Positions 1-12,780 of a stretch of 64,000 nt of DNA are shown piece after piece. Under the pieces are notes generated by a model, which worked only from the letters and a program-made list of their open reading frames with translations, was not told the origin of the DNA and made no database searches. Source of the DNA: Letharia columbiana (Eukaryota; Ascomycota; Lecanoromycetes; Lecanorales; Parmeliaceae); assembly GCF_014066305.1 (NCBI RefSeq), contig NW_023501067.1, positions 62,001 through 126,000 on the forward strand, read 5' to 3'. The position numbers and the translations under genes are program-made. Numbering within the stretch: position 1 is the stretch's first letter; every line of letters begins with the position of its first letter.

Positions 1-2049
1 TCTTAATTAATAAAGAAGAAGAGTAGAGAGATTAATAAGATATTAGATAAAAGAGTTTATAAGAATAAGACTAAATATCTTATTAATTAAAAAAGACTTC
101 TTATCTTATAAAGCTTTATAGAAATTAATAAAGTATCTTAAAAATATTAAAAATATAATTAAGAACTTTAAGTAAGTAAAGAAATTATATAAATTAATAT
201 TTAAGATAAAATTAAAAATATAATTATTAAGAGAAATTAAAAAGTAAAAAAAATTATAAAAAAATAATAGTAATAGAGAAGTTCTTAAAGAGTAAATAAG
301 TTATAATTAAAAGATTTAGCGAAAATAGCTAAGATATTTATAAATTAATTTTAAAGCGTTAAAATATTATATATAATAAGAAAAATAATTATTAGAGTTA
401 TATATAAGATTAATACTACTTAATATTAATTTATTTATTATCTTATATTAAAAAATAATTATTTATTTAAGAAGATTTATTAGATAATAAAAAGATTTAA
501 TATAAAAGAATAATAAAAGAAGTAGTTAAAGAAAAGCGAAGATAATAATATTATATCGAAGTTTCTTAATATAATAAATGCTATATATATTAGCTATATA
601 CTTTAATATATATTAATTAAAATTTATATTAATTTATACGATAAAGAATAATATAAATATTCTTATTAATATAGATTATAGCGAGAATATTAATCTAATA
701 AATAAAAATCAAGTTTATAATATATATATAACTCTTATAAAAGTATTATTTATATTTACGCTAACGCGAGCTAATAGAAAACGCGATATAAATTATATAA
801 AGAATTATATATAAGAGTATATATATAATAATAATAAAAGAAAATTAATATATATTAGCGTAATCTCTTAATTATCTAATATCTCTTTTATTTATAAATA
901 CTAAATAAAATTAAATAAAATAGCGATAAAAAGTAAGTAAGAGGGGCTAATAGTCTTCTTAGTTAAGTATATCTTTAAAATAAATATAAATATTTATTAG
1001 TAATAGCGTAGAGGCGTAGAAATTATAATAACTATAAGTACTTAATAACTTATAAGAGCTATAAGAGCGAAGATTTAATACTACTATTAATATATTAATA
1101 TACTTCTTATACTATTTATAAAGTATTATAAAGTATTCTTTAAGATATTTATTATATATAAAGTTAATCTAAATAACTATAATCTTATTTAATTATTATC
1201 TTAATTAATATATATATTATACTATTATAATAATATATAACTCGCTATCGCGATATTATAATAAGAATAAATAAAGATAAAATAGTAGATATAAAGAAGA
1301 ATTAGATATTTACTTATAATAGCGTTAACGTTAATATTATTACTAAGAAGAATAAAAGTTAAATTAAAAATAAGTCTTTTATATTTATTAGCGCGACTTT
1401 TAATAATTATTATAATAGAATTATTATAATTATAAAGTAATAATATAATAATAACGTATAATAATAATAATAATAGTATATTCGTAATAGAATAATATTA
1501 CGTCTATATTCTATTAATTAAAATAATAATATATATAGCGATACTATCGCGATTTAGTATATAAATATAATAATATATTTAAGAAGATCTTAGAGTATAT
1601 AGTATAAATACGCTATTATAATATATATTAGTTTAGATTATATTTAAGCTAATAATAAATAATATAGATAATATTAATAAGTTTATATATATTTAATTAT
1701 AAGATATAATAATAATAAGATTTAAAGATTAAATCTTCTAAGAGAGAATATAATTATAAGAATAAAAGTACTTAAAGCGAATTAATAGACTCGCTTATAT
1801 CGCTTATTAGACTATAAGCTATATAGCTAAAATAAGTATTTAATATACTTAATAAAGTCTTAAATACTTATAAGTTCTCTTTTCTCTTCTTTTTTTTTTT
1901 AGTTATTAGTTTAATTTAATAATTTTAAAAAATTCAACTCTATAAATTTAATTTATAGATCTTTACTTATTATATATTACTATATTAATTTAAATTCTTA
2001 TAAATATTAATTAATATATTTATAATCTTATTAATAGATTAATATAAAT

Positions 2050-3287
2050 TAATAAAACTTTAAAGTCTTTTATATATAATATATTATATAGTCTTATCGC
2101 TAAGTTATAAAACTACGTAAATTATCTTAAAGTCTTTAATAAGATAATAATCGCTATTAATCTTAAATTTCTATTCTATTTTTAAAGAACTAGTCGTTTT
2201 AGATAAAGTTATTATTATCGATAAATAGAGATAAATTTTAAATTTTAATTAATTTATCTTTTAAACGTTTAGATATATATTTCTTCTTAATCGAGAATAG
2301 TTATAAGTCTTTTATCGACTATAAATTAAGATTATTAACTTTTCGCTATAGAAAAGTTATATTCTTTTAAAAGTCTTAGACTAGTTAGTTTATCTTCTCG
2401 ATTATTTTTTAAATCTTAAATAAATCGTTTTTAATTAGATTCTTTTTTATTATAATAATATAATATTAAGTAATAATCTTTCGAAAATTATCTTACTTTT
2501 AATAAATCTTATTTAATATAATTATAAATTTATCGAGTTAATATTTAATTTAATATTATAGTTATAAGCTATTAGCGATATTTAAAATATATTTATTAAG
2601 TTTATCTTATTAGAAATATTATTTAATAAAACTAATATTTATTAAAACTTAATTTACTCTAATAAAGTTTTAATTTAATTTATTCTTTTAATATAAATTT
2701 TATTATAAGAAAGAAGAAAGAAGAGTTTAAAGAGAAGTTTAAATACTTTAAAAAAATAAATATTAAGAATACTAGGCCGATTAGAGAATAATAAAATCTC
2801 TTTAAAATATTTCGAAATTATTCGATATTAAGAAAAAAAAATTACTATAAAATTTAAGATAAGATTATTTCTTTATAAGAGCTTAATATATTTATCTCTT
2901 AATTATTTAAGATATTAAAAAGACTATAAGTATTTTAAATAATATTTTTTAAGTATACTTACTTCGCTTAAAGAGTTTCTTATCTTATAGAGAAGTTATA
3001 TATAAGAAAGCTTAATATATATTTATAAGATAATATTAACTATTTCTTTTAATTCGCTAATTATATAAATAATTTAATATCTTATTTATCTCTTAACTAT
3101 TATTTATTAAATTCGATTCGCTTTAAAATCGAATTATCTATTTAATAGACTTATTTAAAAATATAATAACTTAACTTAATTTCTTATTAAAATCTCTATT
3201 AGCGCGTTTCTTTAAATTCGTTTATTAGTATAAATAAAATAAGTAAATTAATTTTAATTATAATATTAAAATCGATATAGATATAAT
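2050..3287 (-). mobile_element. Ty3/gypsy fragment, 5' (gag-side) part, RIP-mutated
   Basis: This stretch matches, base by base with RIP-type differences, the segment at about 35,100-36,350, which lies just inside the upstream LTR of the gypsy element described below. The orientation is the same. It ends at about 3,250-3,287 where the LTR should begin (compare TATTAGAATCGATATAG at 36,336). There it is cut by a copy of the dispersed element that starts with the motif GAGTAAAGRYTTATRAATTAAATT. It is therefore a truncated retroelement remnant. The strand is assigned from the complete copy. No gag protein can be read because of stops. Confidence 0.6.
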
Positions 3288-3745
3288 ATTAATATAGACG
3301 AGTAAAGATTTATAAATTAAATTTATAATCGTTTTTTTTTAATTAAGACTATCGAGTAAATTATCGTTAATAAGCGAACTTTAATAATTAAACTTTAATA
3401 AGCGATATTTAAATTTCTTACGCTTTAATAATTATAAGACTAAATTTTAAAATTCTAAAAAATTCGAAAAGTATAAATAGCGCTTTAAAATTTAAAAAAA
3501 AATCTTAAAATTTTAATAGAAAATAAAAAAGTAATTCTATATATTAATAATATATATCTATTTTTTTAATAAGAAAGATATAGAAGAACGAGATTTTAAT
3601 AGTTATAAATATTAATTTATTTATTTATAATAAATTAATTAATCTAGTTAAAAGACGTAATAATCTCGAATTAATAATTAATTATATATATAAATTTAAG
3701 ATTTTCTAGTTTAACTCTATCTTATTCTATTATATATTCTAATTT
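3288..3745 (+). repeat. Copy of ~600 bp AT-rich dispersed element (family D)
   Basis: The copy begins with an ACGAGTAAAG-type start and the short palindrome TATRAATTAAATTYATA. It has several GATAAGCG-like motifs, now RIP-mutated, and ends with the module that runs into AAATTTAAGATTTTCTAG and TCTATCTTATTCTATTATATA. The same order of motifs is seen at 22,630-23,233, 23,435-24,040 and, inverted, at 24,320-24,976. There is no coding capacity. It sits at the broken end of a gypsy fragment, so it probably inserted into it. Confidence 0.55.
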
Positions 3746-5464
3746 ATATAATTATTATAAATCTTTAAAGAATATTAAAAAGTCGCTTTAAGAATACTCT
3801 TTTTAGAATTATAATTTTAATAATAAAAGAGAGAAAGTTAATCGTTAACTCGAGCTTCTAATATAAGATAATTATTCTTTTTAAAAGAATTTTAATTATA
3901 ATTCTTATTTTAACTAGCTTATTCGAGAAAAGTCTTATCTTTATATAAATATTATCGAATTTAATTTCTAGAAATTTAATTATAAAATCTATAATACTCT
4001 TTATATAATTAATTTAAAGATTTAATTCGCTATATAATTAATCGAATTACTAAATATATATAAATATATTATTATCTAATAAAAGAATTATAAAAAAATC
4101 GTTTAAATAGTAAAATATTACTTCTTATATAAGAATCGCGATTAAGATTTAAATAAAATTCTTTATAAAGAGATTAAATAGAAATAGTAATATACGTAAC
4201 TTAAATAATAGATATCGTTCTTTTTAATAGTATTTATTATAATTAAAATTAAATAGCTATTAATTCGATATAACGATAAATATATATATAAAAATTTCTT
4301 TAAAATTTCTTTTAATAAATTAGATTTTTAAGTCTTTCTATAATAATATTACTACTATATTATTATATATAATATATTTTAATATACTTTACTTCGTTTA
4401 AATATTATTATTAATTAAATAATTATATAAAAATAAGAGATTATAAATTCGTTTTTAATCTTTATTATATTTCGATATTAAATCGAGTAACGAATAGATA
4501 TAATAGAGCTTATTTTAAAGATTAACCTCGATTAAATAATATTATTAAAACTATTTTTAAAGATTTATTTATAATATTTAAAGTACTTAACGTATTAATA
4601 AATTAAGATATAATCTCGAAAATCTATCTTAACGCTCTTTTAAAGAATAATTAAAATAATTTTAATAAATATTAAATTCGAATAATCGTTTAATTATTTA
4701 AATTAATTATTAATTATTAACGATTTCTAATAAGATAAATTTAAATTTAATAGATTATATAGCGTATATAGAAATTTCTTAAATATATATTATAGCGATT
4801 AGAATATTTATAAATACTTTAAAAGTTATTTTATCTTAATAATATAATTACTTAATAATAAATAATTAAAACTACTTATAGCTAAATTTTAAATTTTAAA
4901 ATACTTATTTATTAATTAATTTTATTAATAGATTATATAAATATATAAATAAATATAGCGCTCGTAAAAATAATTACCTCTATTAAAATTCTTATAAATT
5001 CTAATTTCTTTAGCGATAACGAGCTTATTAAGGCTAGACGTAACGATTTTAACTTATTATTACTTATATAAGTTCTTTTAAATATAAGAAAATCTCTATA
5101 ATTCTAATTATTCGCTTTTTAAATCTTAGAATTATTTTAATTACTTTAAATATATATAATAATAAAGATAAGATAATAAGCGAGAATAAAGTTAAATTTA
5201 TAAATAATAAATAGTCGTAGTAAACGAATAGTATACGTATATAGAATCTTATTTAAATCTTACTTTACGCTAACGTATATAAAATAACTAGCGACTATCG
5301 AGTATATATAAAAATAATATATTATATAATTATAAGTAAAGGCTTATAAATTAAATTTATAAAGTTAAATTTTTCTAAGTTAAATAAAATTTTAGCTCTA
5401 GTTCTAAGTTAAATCGAACTCTAATCGCTTACTATACGTTTTTACTATTATAAAATTAATTTAA

Positions 5465-7640
5465 TCTATATAATATATAGATATATATATGCGAAGAGAG
5501 GCGCGCTAAGACTTAATTAGAAAAGTATATCGAGTATAAAGAATTAATTCGTAATAATTACTTATAAAAAATAGAGAAAGACTATATTCTTATAGTAAGA
5601 AGTATTAAAATATCGAAAAGAAATAAAGATAATATATTAATTAGTGGTGTGAATTCTATAATATCTTCTATCGTAGTAAAATTTTTCGAATAATAAAATA
5701 GCTATAGATATCGAACGATTTTAATTCGTTTAAATATATATCGTTTCGAAGTAATAATTTAATATGAAATCGTAGAGAGTATATAAGGTAGAATCTTAAA
5801 GAGCTAAGTCGTATTCTTAACGATAATAATCTTATTACCGCTTAGTTTCTTTATAGTATTCTTCGTATTTATCTATTATAGTTTCTTCTCTTACTTCTTC
5901 TCTTATAGAGTATTAGATTAAGTAGTTAGCTAAGTAACTAACTAAGTAAATAACTAAGTAACTAATTAACGATCTAATTAGTTAACGATTTAACTAAGTA
6001 AATTACTAAGCTAATAGAATAGATAGTATTAACTAAGCGATTAATCGAGTATCGCTAGCTTAAGAGAGATATTTAAAGAAAGACGATGGCTGTAAATTCG
6101 TTCGAGCTCTTTTTAAAAGTCTTTTAACGCGTTTTTAAGTAGTAGTAGATAGCTATTAAGCTCGCTTACGACCTCGATTATTAATAGTAGCGAATTTATC
6201 GAGAGATAGTTTAAGGGCGTTAATAAGGGGTTTAAAAGATAAGTGAAAGAAATACGTGTCTAAAGCGTTTAGTAACGTTACCGCGAGAGGTATCGAGAAC
6301 GATTATATTTATATTAATAAATTAATAGAATAATAAAAGAAGAATAATTATATAAATAGATAAAAGAATTATTATTCGATCTCGAACGCGTCTAATATAA
6401 CTACTATAACTACTATATTTAAATTAATAAATTAATAGAATAGTAAAAGAGAAATAATTATATAAATAGATAGAAGAATTATTATTCGATTTCGTACGCG
6501 TTTAATATAACTACTATAACGTATATAACTAATATATACTAGGGCGCGAGCTTTTCAATAGTGAAAAGCTTGTCGAGTACTAGTTTTTAACTATATTTAA
6601 TTCTTAGAAAGACTCTCTAAAACCTCTCGAACCCTTCGAGAACTCTTTAAGGGCTCTTCGAGAGCTTATATCGAAGAAACTATTAAAGTAAGCTCGAAAT
6701 TTAATTATTTTAGTAATATTTAATTAATTTCGAGCTTGCTTTAATAGCCCCTTCGATATAAGCTCTCGAAGAGCTTTTAAAGAGCTTTAAAGGGCGTAAA
6801 GAATTTTAAGTAATCTAACTCTAAGAATCGAGAGAGAGATATTATATTTCACTGAGAATCGAGAGAGATATTATAATTTATTTAATATACTTAGAGAGAG
6901 ATTCTCTAAAACTTCTCTAACCCTTCGAGGGCTCTTCGAGAGCTCTTCGAGAGCTTCTATCGAAGGGGCTCTTCTTATAAGCTCGATAATTTAAATAAAA
7001 ATCTTAGTTTTTAATATATCTTTACGAATACTTTATTAAATTTTATCTTCGCTACTTTATTTAAAAGTGTATAATTAGCTCTATAACTCTATAAATTTAC
7101 TTTATTATTATTTATTACGTAACGTTAAAGGAATTAAATAGAATAAATTAATAAAGTTAATATTCGAGATTTAGTCTTATAATACTTTCTCTTTTAGATA
7201 TACTCGTATTTAGAACGAAAATAAAGAAATAAGATATATTTTAAACTAGAAATCGTGGAATTCGAGAATCTAATTAATTACTAGCCTCTTAGCGTAGAAG
7301 TTATTTAGAATTTTAACTCTTAAGTATTAAGAAAGTAAGCTTTTTAATTATATTTAAATATTTATTTAATTTATTAATAGTAGATTAAACTTTATAATTT
7401 TTATAGCGTTAGAAAGCGTAAAGCGAGCTCTATAATTTAAGAAATTATAAAGTAATTATATATATCGTAAGCTAAGTACTTTAAAGTATAAGACTTTTAT
7501 ATATAAATTTTTAATAAGAAAGCTCGAAAGAGCTAGCGAGCTAACTTAGTTAGTCTAGTTAAAAGACGTAATAACCTCGAATTTATAATTAACTATATAT
7601 ATAAATTTAAGATTTTCTAATTTAAATCTATCTTATTCTT
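5465..7640 (-). repeat. Composite dispersed repeat, minus copy with an inner insertion
   Basis: Read on the minus strand, this segment follows the same order as 18,815-20,430. First comes the terminal module with AAATCTTAAATTTATATATA, then a block containing the equivalent of TTTTACACTCTGAAATAA, then a 12-bp-like repeat stretch around 5,920-6,010 (CTAAGTAA units). It ends with the arm reading GCGCGCCTCTCTTCGC. About 600-700 bp around 6,541-7,140 have no counterpart in the plus-strand copy and hold the fold-back element listed separately. RIP is heavy but less complete than in the flanks. Confidence 0.6.
6541..7040. mobile_element. Fold-back (inverted-repeat) element, copy 1
   Basis: The centre (about 6,641-6,795) is a long imperfect palindrome with arms of roughly 75 bp. 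The sequence from GCTCTTCGAGAGCTTATATC through AAGTAAGCTCGAAATT is repeated in reverse complement after a short AT-rich loop. The outer end reads GGGCGCGAGCTTTTCA and matches, in reverse complement, the outer end of the copy at 48,720-49,109. Repeats of the type CTCTCGAAGAGC recur throughout. There is no ORF. It lies inside a composite repeat whose other copies lack it, which argues that it moved in as a unit. The class is unknown; a non-autonomous DNA element is the simplest reading. Confidence 0.55.
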
Positions 7641-8689
7641 TTATATATATTAATAACTATTAATATTCTTATTCTTCTTAATTAAAATAATATATATATA
7701 AATTAATTTAACGAAATTTTTAATCTTAAATATTTTAAAGAAGATTTATTTAAAGTATTTAATATTTTTACTTCGAAATCTTTTAATAATATTAAAAAAG
7801 AATTTCTTATCTTTTATATAATAAAAGAGAATCTCTCTTCTTTTCTCTTAATTCGATTTAAAATCGAATAAGTTTAAATTTAATATATTCGAATAATAAT
7901 AACGATAATTACGATTATAATAACGATAATAATAATATAACTTATAAACTCGACTCTTATAATAAACTCGACTCTTATTATAATAGCGATAATTTTACTT
8001 CTCTTAGATTTTAAATAGCTAAACTATTAATTTTATAAAATTTATTTTAAATCTCTTAATAGACGAAGATATTTTATTAATCTTATTTAAGATAATAATT
8101 CTTAATAGTATTTCGAATATAAAGATCTTATCGCGAAGAAGAGATATTTTAATTTTAATAGTCTTTTTAATCTTAAAAGTCTTAAAGATCTTATTAACGA
8201 CGTTAAAGATCTTTTTAATAATCTTAAAGACGAGTATAACTTATATAACTACTTTTTTAAATCTAATAATAATAGCGAAAGCTATTATAAAGTATATAAG
8301 AGTATAAAATATATTTATAATATTTAAATAGTATTTATAATAATTAAATAAAGACTAATATATATTAACTTAATTATAAAAGAAGAAGAATAATAATATA
8401 ACTCTAAAAGAGAATAATTCGAATAAAGAGTTTATTATAGATATAGTAGTTATATAAATAATACTTATTATATTTATTTATCTCTCGTATATTATATATT
8501 ATATATTATATATTATATATATATTATATATTATATAGTAATAAAATAATTAATTAAAAGTTATTAACGTTATAATCTTATAATAAATTTATTAATCTAT
8601 CTCTATTAAGATTTCTATATTTAAAAGTATAAGTAACTATTTTAATTATTATTCTAGTTAATTATAACTATTATTATTATCTATAATAA

Positions 8690-9040
8690 CTATTACTATT
8701 ATAGCTATTACTATTATAATTATTACTATTATAATTATCTCTATTATAACTACTTCTATTATAATTATAATTAAATAATTAAAAAATATAATAATTAAAA
8801 TATATAAAAGTTATATTTCGATAATAGATATAATAATAATAGATATAATAATAATAGATATAATAATAATAGATATAATAATAATAGATATAATAATAAT
8901 AGATATAATAGTAATAAATATAATAGTAATAGATATAATAGTAATAGATATAATAGTAATAGTTATTAATAATAATAGTTATAATAGTAATAATTATAAT
9001 AAATAATTATAATAATAATAGTTATAGTAATAATAGCTAT
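8690..9040. repeat. 15-bp minisatellite array
   Basis: Units of 15 bp such as AGATATAATAATAAT and the reverse-complement form ATTATAGCTATTACT follow one another here, first in one sense and then in the other, within a larger AT-rich element. Arrays with the same 15-bp period occur at 14,260-14,660, 17,370-18,010, 18,260-18,720 and 37,900-37,985, several with the same flank (TTTCTATATTTAGAAGTATAA). Confidence 0.7.
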
Positions 9041-9768
9041 TATATTAAATTTATCAAATAAATATATCTAAATATAGAAATTTTAATCAAAATATTTTAT
9101 ATATATATTATTTTATAATATAATATTATAGATATATTATATTATAAAATATCTTATTAAGATTTTATATTATATTAGATATAAGATTATATAAATCTTA
9201 ATAATTTATATTATATTAGAGTATAATATAATAGATTAATATTTTATATTATATTATATCTTTTTAATTAATAGTATTTCTTAAATAATAGTAATTTATA
9301 TAAGATTAAATATAATATATAAAGTAATAAATAAGTTATTTAAAACGATAATTAGTAGTTATTTAATACTTATATTACTATTAATTAATACTTTAAAAGT
9401 AATAGAATATATTAAAGAAGATTATTACATTTTTTAAGAAATATCTATCTCTTACTAGTTTTCGCGACTTTTTTTACTATCTTAAGACTTAATCTAATTT
9501 ATTTTTATTAGAAATAAATATAGTAGTAATTTAAGATATATTAAACTATTAATAGTAAAGTTATTTAATAATTAATATAATAAAGCTATAGAGTATTAAA
9601 TATAGAAGAAAAATCTCGATTAAATTTATTATCTCGACGTCGACGTTTATCGAATATAATTTTTTACTATAAGAGTCTTCTAATTAATATTTCCGTAGCA
9701 TTTTCCTTTACATTAGTTCTCGTCTGAGCTATTTAAAGGATGCTACTTGTCAGATCTTAAGAATGGTC

Positions 9769-11935
9769 TTAAAAGGAGTTCCCATACGCTCCCATCTCCG
9801 ATCGCCCATCAGCATGCAACTCTATCTTCTGTGCCGGCTGCTCCATCTCCTGCAAGTTTTGCTCGCTCAGCTCCTGCAGCGGCTTTCCGCTGAGCTCCAG
9901 TGGCCGAAAGTCCTCCTGCATCTCCTGCAAGTTTTGCTCACTCAGCTCGTGCAACGGCTTTCCGCTGAGCTCCAGTGGCCGAAAGTCCTCCTGCATCTCC
10001 TGCAAGCCTTTGTCCTTCTTCGAATCAGGCCCATCGGATAATTCAGCTACGGGGCTAGATGCAGCTTTTTGGGGGGCATTTTTGCGTTTCTTTTTGAGAT
10101 AGATGATTATGCTGATGGCGGAGGCGAAAAGGACCAACACACCGGCGACTGTACCGCCTGCAATGGCGCCGCTGTTGGATTTTGATGGAGAGGGTTTTGG
10201 GGGTTGGGAGTTGGAAGCGGAAGTTGAGTTGGTGGAGGTTGAGTTGGTAGAGGCTGGAGGTTGGAGAAGTCAGTTGAGAAGATTGCCACGGTTTGGGGGA
10301 GGGGATGAGAATACTGTTTGTGAAATGCGTGACTTGGAGAAGTGACGCGACCTCTGGAACGAGGGTTTTCATGTAATTTCTGCAAGAATTTCAGCCCTCG
10401 GTATTCTATTCGGTATAACACATGCCAAACCTACTGCTGTGCTTGCGCGTAGTACTGTTTTACCACGCCAGACTGCTCGTAAGGTGGAGCTGCGGCGGTG
10501 AAATTATCTGCAAAGGCCATGGTGGTCATGTCGAATATTGCCAGGCCTTGCAGAAATTGGTCTGCAGAGTTGTTGTACTCATTTGCAGGTCCAGGAAGGT
10601 CGTTCGTGGCTCTGGCGTCCAGCCCCCCAATGGAAAGGATCTGGCTCCCTCCAACAGCATTGCAGGAATGCGCGAACCGAGGATACTGGGGCGGATATGG
10701 TACGCTGAACCAGTGGAATGCGGGCAGCGTGAGGACATTGATTGTATCGTATTGAATGGAATTGTCTCCGAAGCGCCAGCCATAGCCTCCGTAGACGAAG
10801 CTAAGCCAATAGTCAGCACGTTTTCTGAACATTCTCTTGGTGGAGAGCGGATTTCACATCTCATAGGTGCCGTTCGTTGAGTTGATGCCGGCAGTGCAAA
10901 AGGATACTCTTGGACTAGGCGGACTTCCAGTCGTTGTTTGATTGTACCACTCTTGCGTCGCAGGATCAAACACCGAGACAGTTGACAGCCCTATGAGACC
11001 ATCGGTAGTATTATAAGTTAGTCCATTCAACCCTCCCATGGCGATGAATAATCCTTCCGGCCCAAAAGATGGGACGAATTCCATGGCGCCTCTCTCAATG
11101 CCACCCGTCGCGTTACAACATTGAGCGCTAAGATTTGTGAACGACTGGGATTCCATATCAAAGAGTACCGCGCCAGACATAAGGGTTTGTGGCGAGACGG
11201 GCTCATAGTATGCACGGTCACCACCGAGGACCAGTGCTTTGTTCTGGCTGTACGCCATGAGAGAGCCGCCAGGGCGCGTAAGCGGCTCCCAAACAGAAGA
11301 GTTGGAATCAATCACTTGATTCCAAGCTCCACTTCCGGTATCGTCGGGCTTGAAAGACCACAGTGACAACGGATCAGATTGTAGAACGCCGATACCTGAA
11401 GGATAGCCAGTGAATCCGGTATACAGAAGGTCGTCTGCTTCGTAATACCAAAGGGACGGATTATCGAGGCTGGGAAGGCCACTAGGTTTTGCAGTGGATT
11501 GCAACACGACCGTCGCATTCGTCCAACTTTTCGAAAGATCGATAGAAAGCAGTGTCGACGCTGAACCAACATATCAGCACCAATACTTACGTGGAACCTA
11601 TAACCTTATCTTACAGTACTCATAGACTGATTGTCCAGCGTCGTTCAAAAACGAAAATTGTCCCCCATCGATGTAAACCCAATCACCAGCAACGGTAGCT
11701 ACGAATGCTGTGTTACTCTTCAATCTATCGCTCTAGATGTATGTGTACACTCACAAGCTTGGTATCCTCGTCGGAGATAACTCGAAGTTGCAACCACGCC
11801 CGGTGCTTGACGTGTTTCAAGATGTTCGCTTCGCATGGAGGTGGCAGAAGAAGCTGTTAAAAATGTGGTGCTGAGTATTGTCGCTGAAAAGCATGAAACG
11901 GATTGATCAGAATTGAAAAGGTTGAAAAGTCGCAT
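9769..11935 (-). CDS. Kelch-repeat single-pass transmembrane protein
   Basis: I reconstruct six exons: 11,755-11,935, 11,615-11,707, 10,858-11,560, 10,435-10,800, 10,315-10,379 and 9,769-10,253. They sum to 1,893 bp, giving 630 aa. The introns are 47, 54, 57, 55 and 61 bp with GT-AG ends; two have a clear GCTGAC/ACTGAC branch. The N-terminus is weakly signal-peptide-like. The ectodomain carries Kelch-type beta-propeller motifs (VYIDGGQFSF, YGGYGWR, SCNAVGGSQILSIGG) and many NxS/T sites. A Ser/Thr/Asn-rich stalk leads to a membrane segment (GGTVAGVLVLFASAISIIIY) followed by KKKRK, so the tail is cytoplasmic. The tail holds a 25-residue repeat. Kelch/galactose-oxidase-like membrane proteins of this layout are common in ascomycetes; their ligands are mostly unknown. 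The gene is isolated between RIP-mutated blocks, yet its reading frame is intact. Confidence 0.85.
9847..10010 (-). repeat. 75-bp in-frame tandem repeat in the Kelch gene tail
   Basis: Two nearly identical 75-bp units start at 9,847 and 9,922, and a third, partial unit starts at 9,997. On the minus strand each encodes 25 residues containing LQEMQEDFRPLELSGKPL and ELSEQN. The period is a multiple of three, so copy-number change would keep the frame. The Pro-Leu-Glu-Leu type motif is usual for the cytoplasmic tails of fungal Kelch membrane proteins. Confidence 0.85.
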
Positions 11936-12234
11936 AGTGGTAGCCTAGGCGGCGAGCTTGTATTTGCGAGTGATTAAAAGGTGGACAACGGCAGTACAAC
12001 GACGTTTATTTCACGGAGTATCTCGAGGCACAAAATGTCAAAAGCAAAAAGAAACAATAATATGTGATGTCTTCTCACATTAAATGTTTATTGTTAAGTG
12101 TCAAACTAATGCATGCTGCGGAAGGCTGAGTAGACAAGTGCTCCGCTCTGATGAGGCTGATTCGCTCCGCAGGAATATGGAAGAGGGTTGCGAAACGCCT
12201 CTAATCTTAAGGCTTCAGCTCGTTTCAACGCGCT

Positions 12235-12458
12235 AGAAAATAAAAAGCACCGCAACACCATTAGGAATCGAACCTAATACGAACTAAATACCCCCAACAA
12301 CACGACCACAACCAATAGGTGTCCGCCCTCGGACTATGACTAACGGGGAACATTTCGCTTCACAAATCAATGCGTCGCATGGGATTCGAACCTAAACCCT
12401 CGCCCCTCGCCAACACCGTTCGACGCTGGTGCAATGGTGTTGCGGTGCTTTTTATTTT
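12235..12458. repeat. Inverted repeat with 28-bp perfect arms
   Basis: The left arm (12,235-12,262) begins AGAAAATAAAAAGCACCGCA. The right arm (12,431-12,458) is its reverse complement. The 168-bp spacer contains two sequences resembling the RNA polymerase III B box in opposite halves: GGAATCGAACC at 12,263-12,273 and GGATTCGAACC at about 12,381-12,391. Both arms, read outward, end in a T-rich tract. This fits two head-to-head copies of one small Pol III-type element, or a hairpin. Confidence 0.6.
12253..12323 (-). tRNA. tRNA-like sequence (pseudo-tRNA or tRNA-derived element)
   Basis: On the minus strand a 71-nt stretch has a perfect T arm: stem TTAGG, loop TTCGATT, stem CCTAA. Its acceptor ends, GACACCT and TGGTGTT, pair at six of seven positions (one of them G-U). 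A run of five T follows shortly afterwards. The D arm and A box are poor and I cannot assign an anticodon with confidence. It may be a decayed tRNA or the head of a tRNA-derived SINE. A covariance-model search would settle it. Confidence 0.3.
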
Positions 12459-12780
12459 CTGCGCTGCACGGCTGTGGCGTCACGGTCAGCCTCCATGCTG
12501 CCTGTAGGATGAATCGGGCTGTCCATCTCGATAGCCAGCCGCGGAATATGCTTCGGGGAGCCTCGAGTGCCATGAAATAGAGTGTCATTCATGAAAAGCT
12601 GCATAACTCTTCAATTATTCCGCTGAAGACCTTCAGATTTTATCCTTCCTTTTTTTAAGTACACGCGAGCAGGGATTCAATGTAGGATTATCAATCGTCC
12701 AATAATGGCTGCCGTTAACTCTGTCTTAAGATCGTGCTTACTCAGGATCGCGGGAAGCTCCTTATCGCCAAGAATAAGAC

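Larger units (their letters stand above)
1..9680. repeat. RIP-mutated AT-rich repeat block (left)
   Basis: The block is overwhelmingly A and T, and the dinucleotides CpA and TpG are almost absent while CpG, CpT and ApG persist. That is the signature of repeat-induced point mutation (CpA to TpA on both strands), known from ascomycetes. No open reading frame of note survives. Recognisable contents are a retroelement fragment at 2,050-3,287, a composite dispersed repeat at 5,465-7,640 and a 15-bp minisatellite at 8,690-9,040. I recognise nothing specific in 1-2,040, 3,750-5,330 and 7,650-8,680 beyond RIP-mutated repeat DNA. The change to normal composition near 9,680 is abrupt. Confidence 0.9.
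11936..12780. other. Intergenic, upstream of the Kelch gene
   Basis: The composition is normal and no convincing protein gene is present. An open frame at 12,367-12,588 on the minus strand has no family features. The segment contains the inverted repeat and tRNA-like sequence listed separately. From about 12,600 it grades into lower-complexity DNA. Confidence 0.6.

Noticed and set aside
8690..9040. Regularly spaced repeats that could suggest a CRISPR array
   Set aside because: The units are contiguous 15-bp tandem repeats without unique spacers, in a eukaryotic genome.
12367..12588. 73-aa minus-strand open frame
   Set aside because: It runs through the inverted repeat and tRNA-like region and has no protein-family features.
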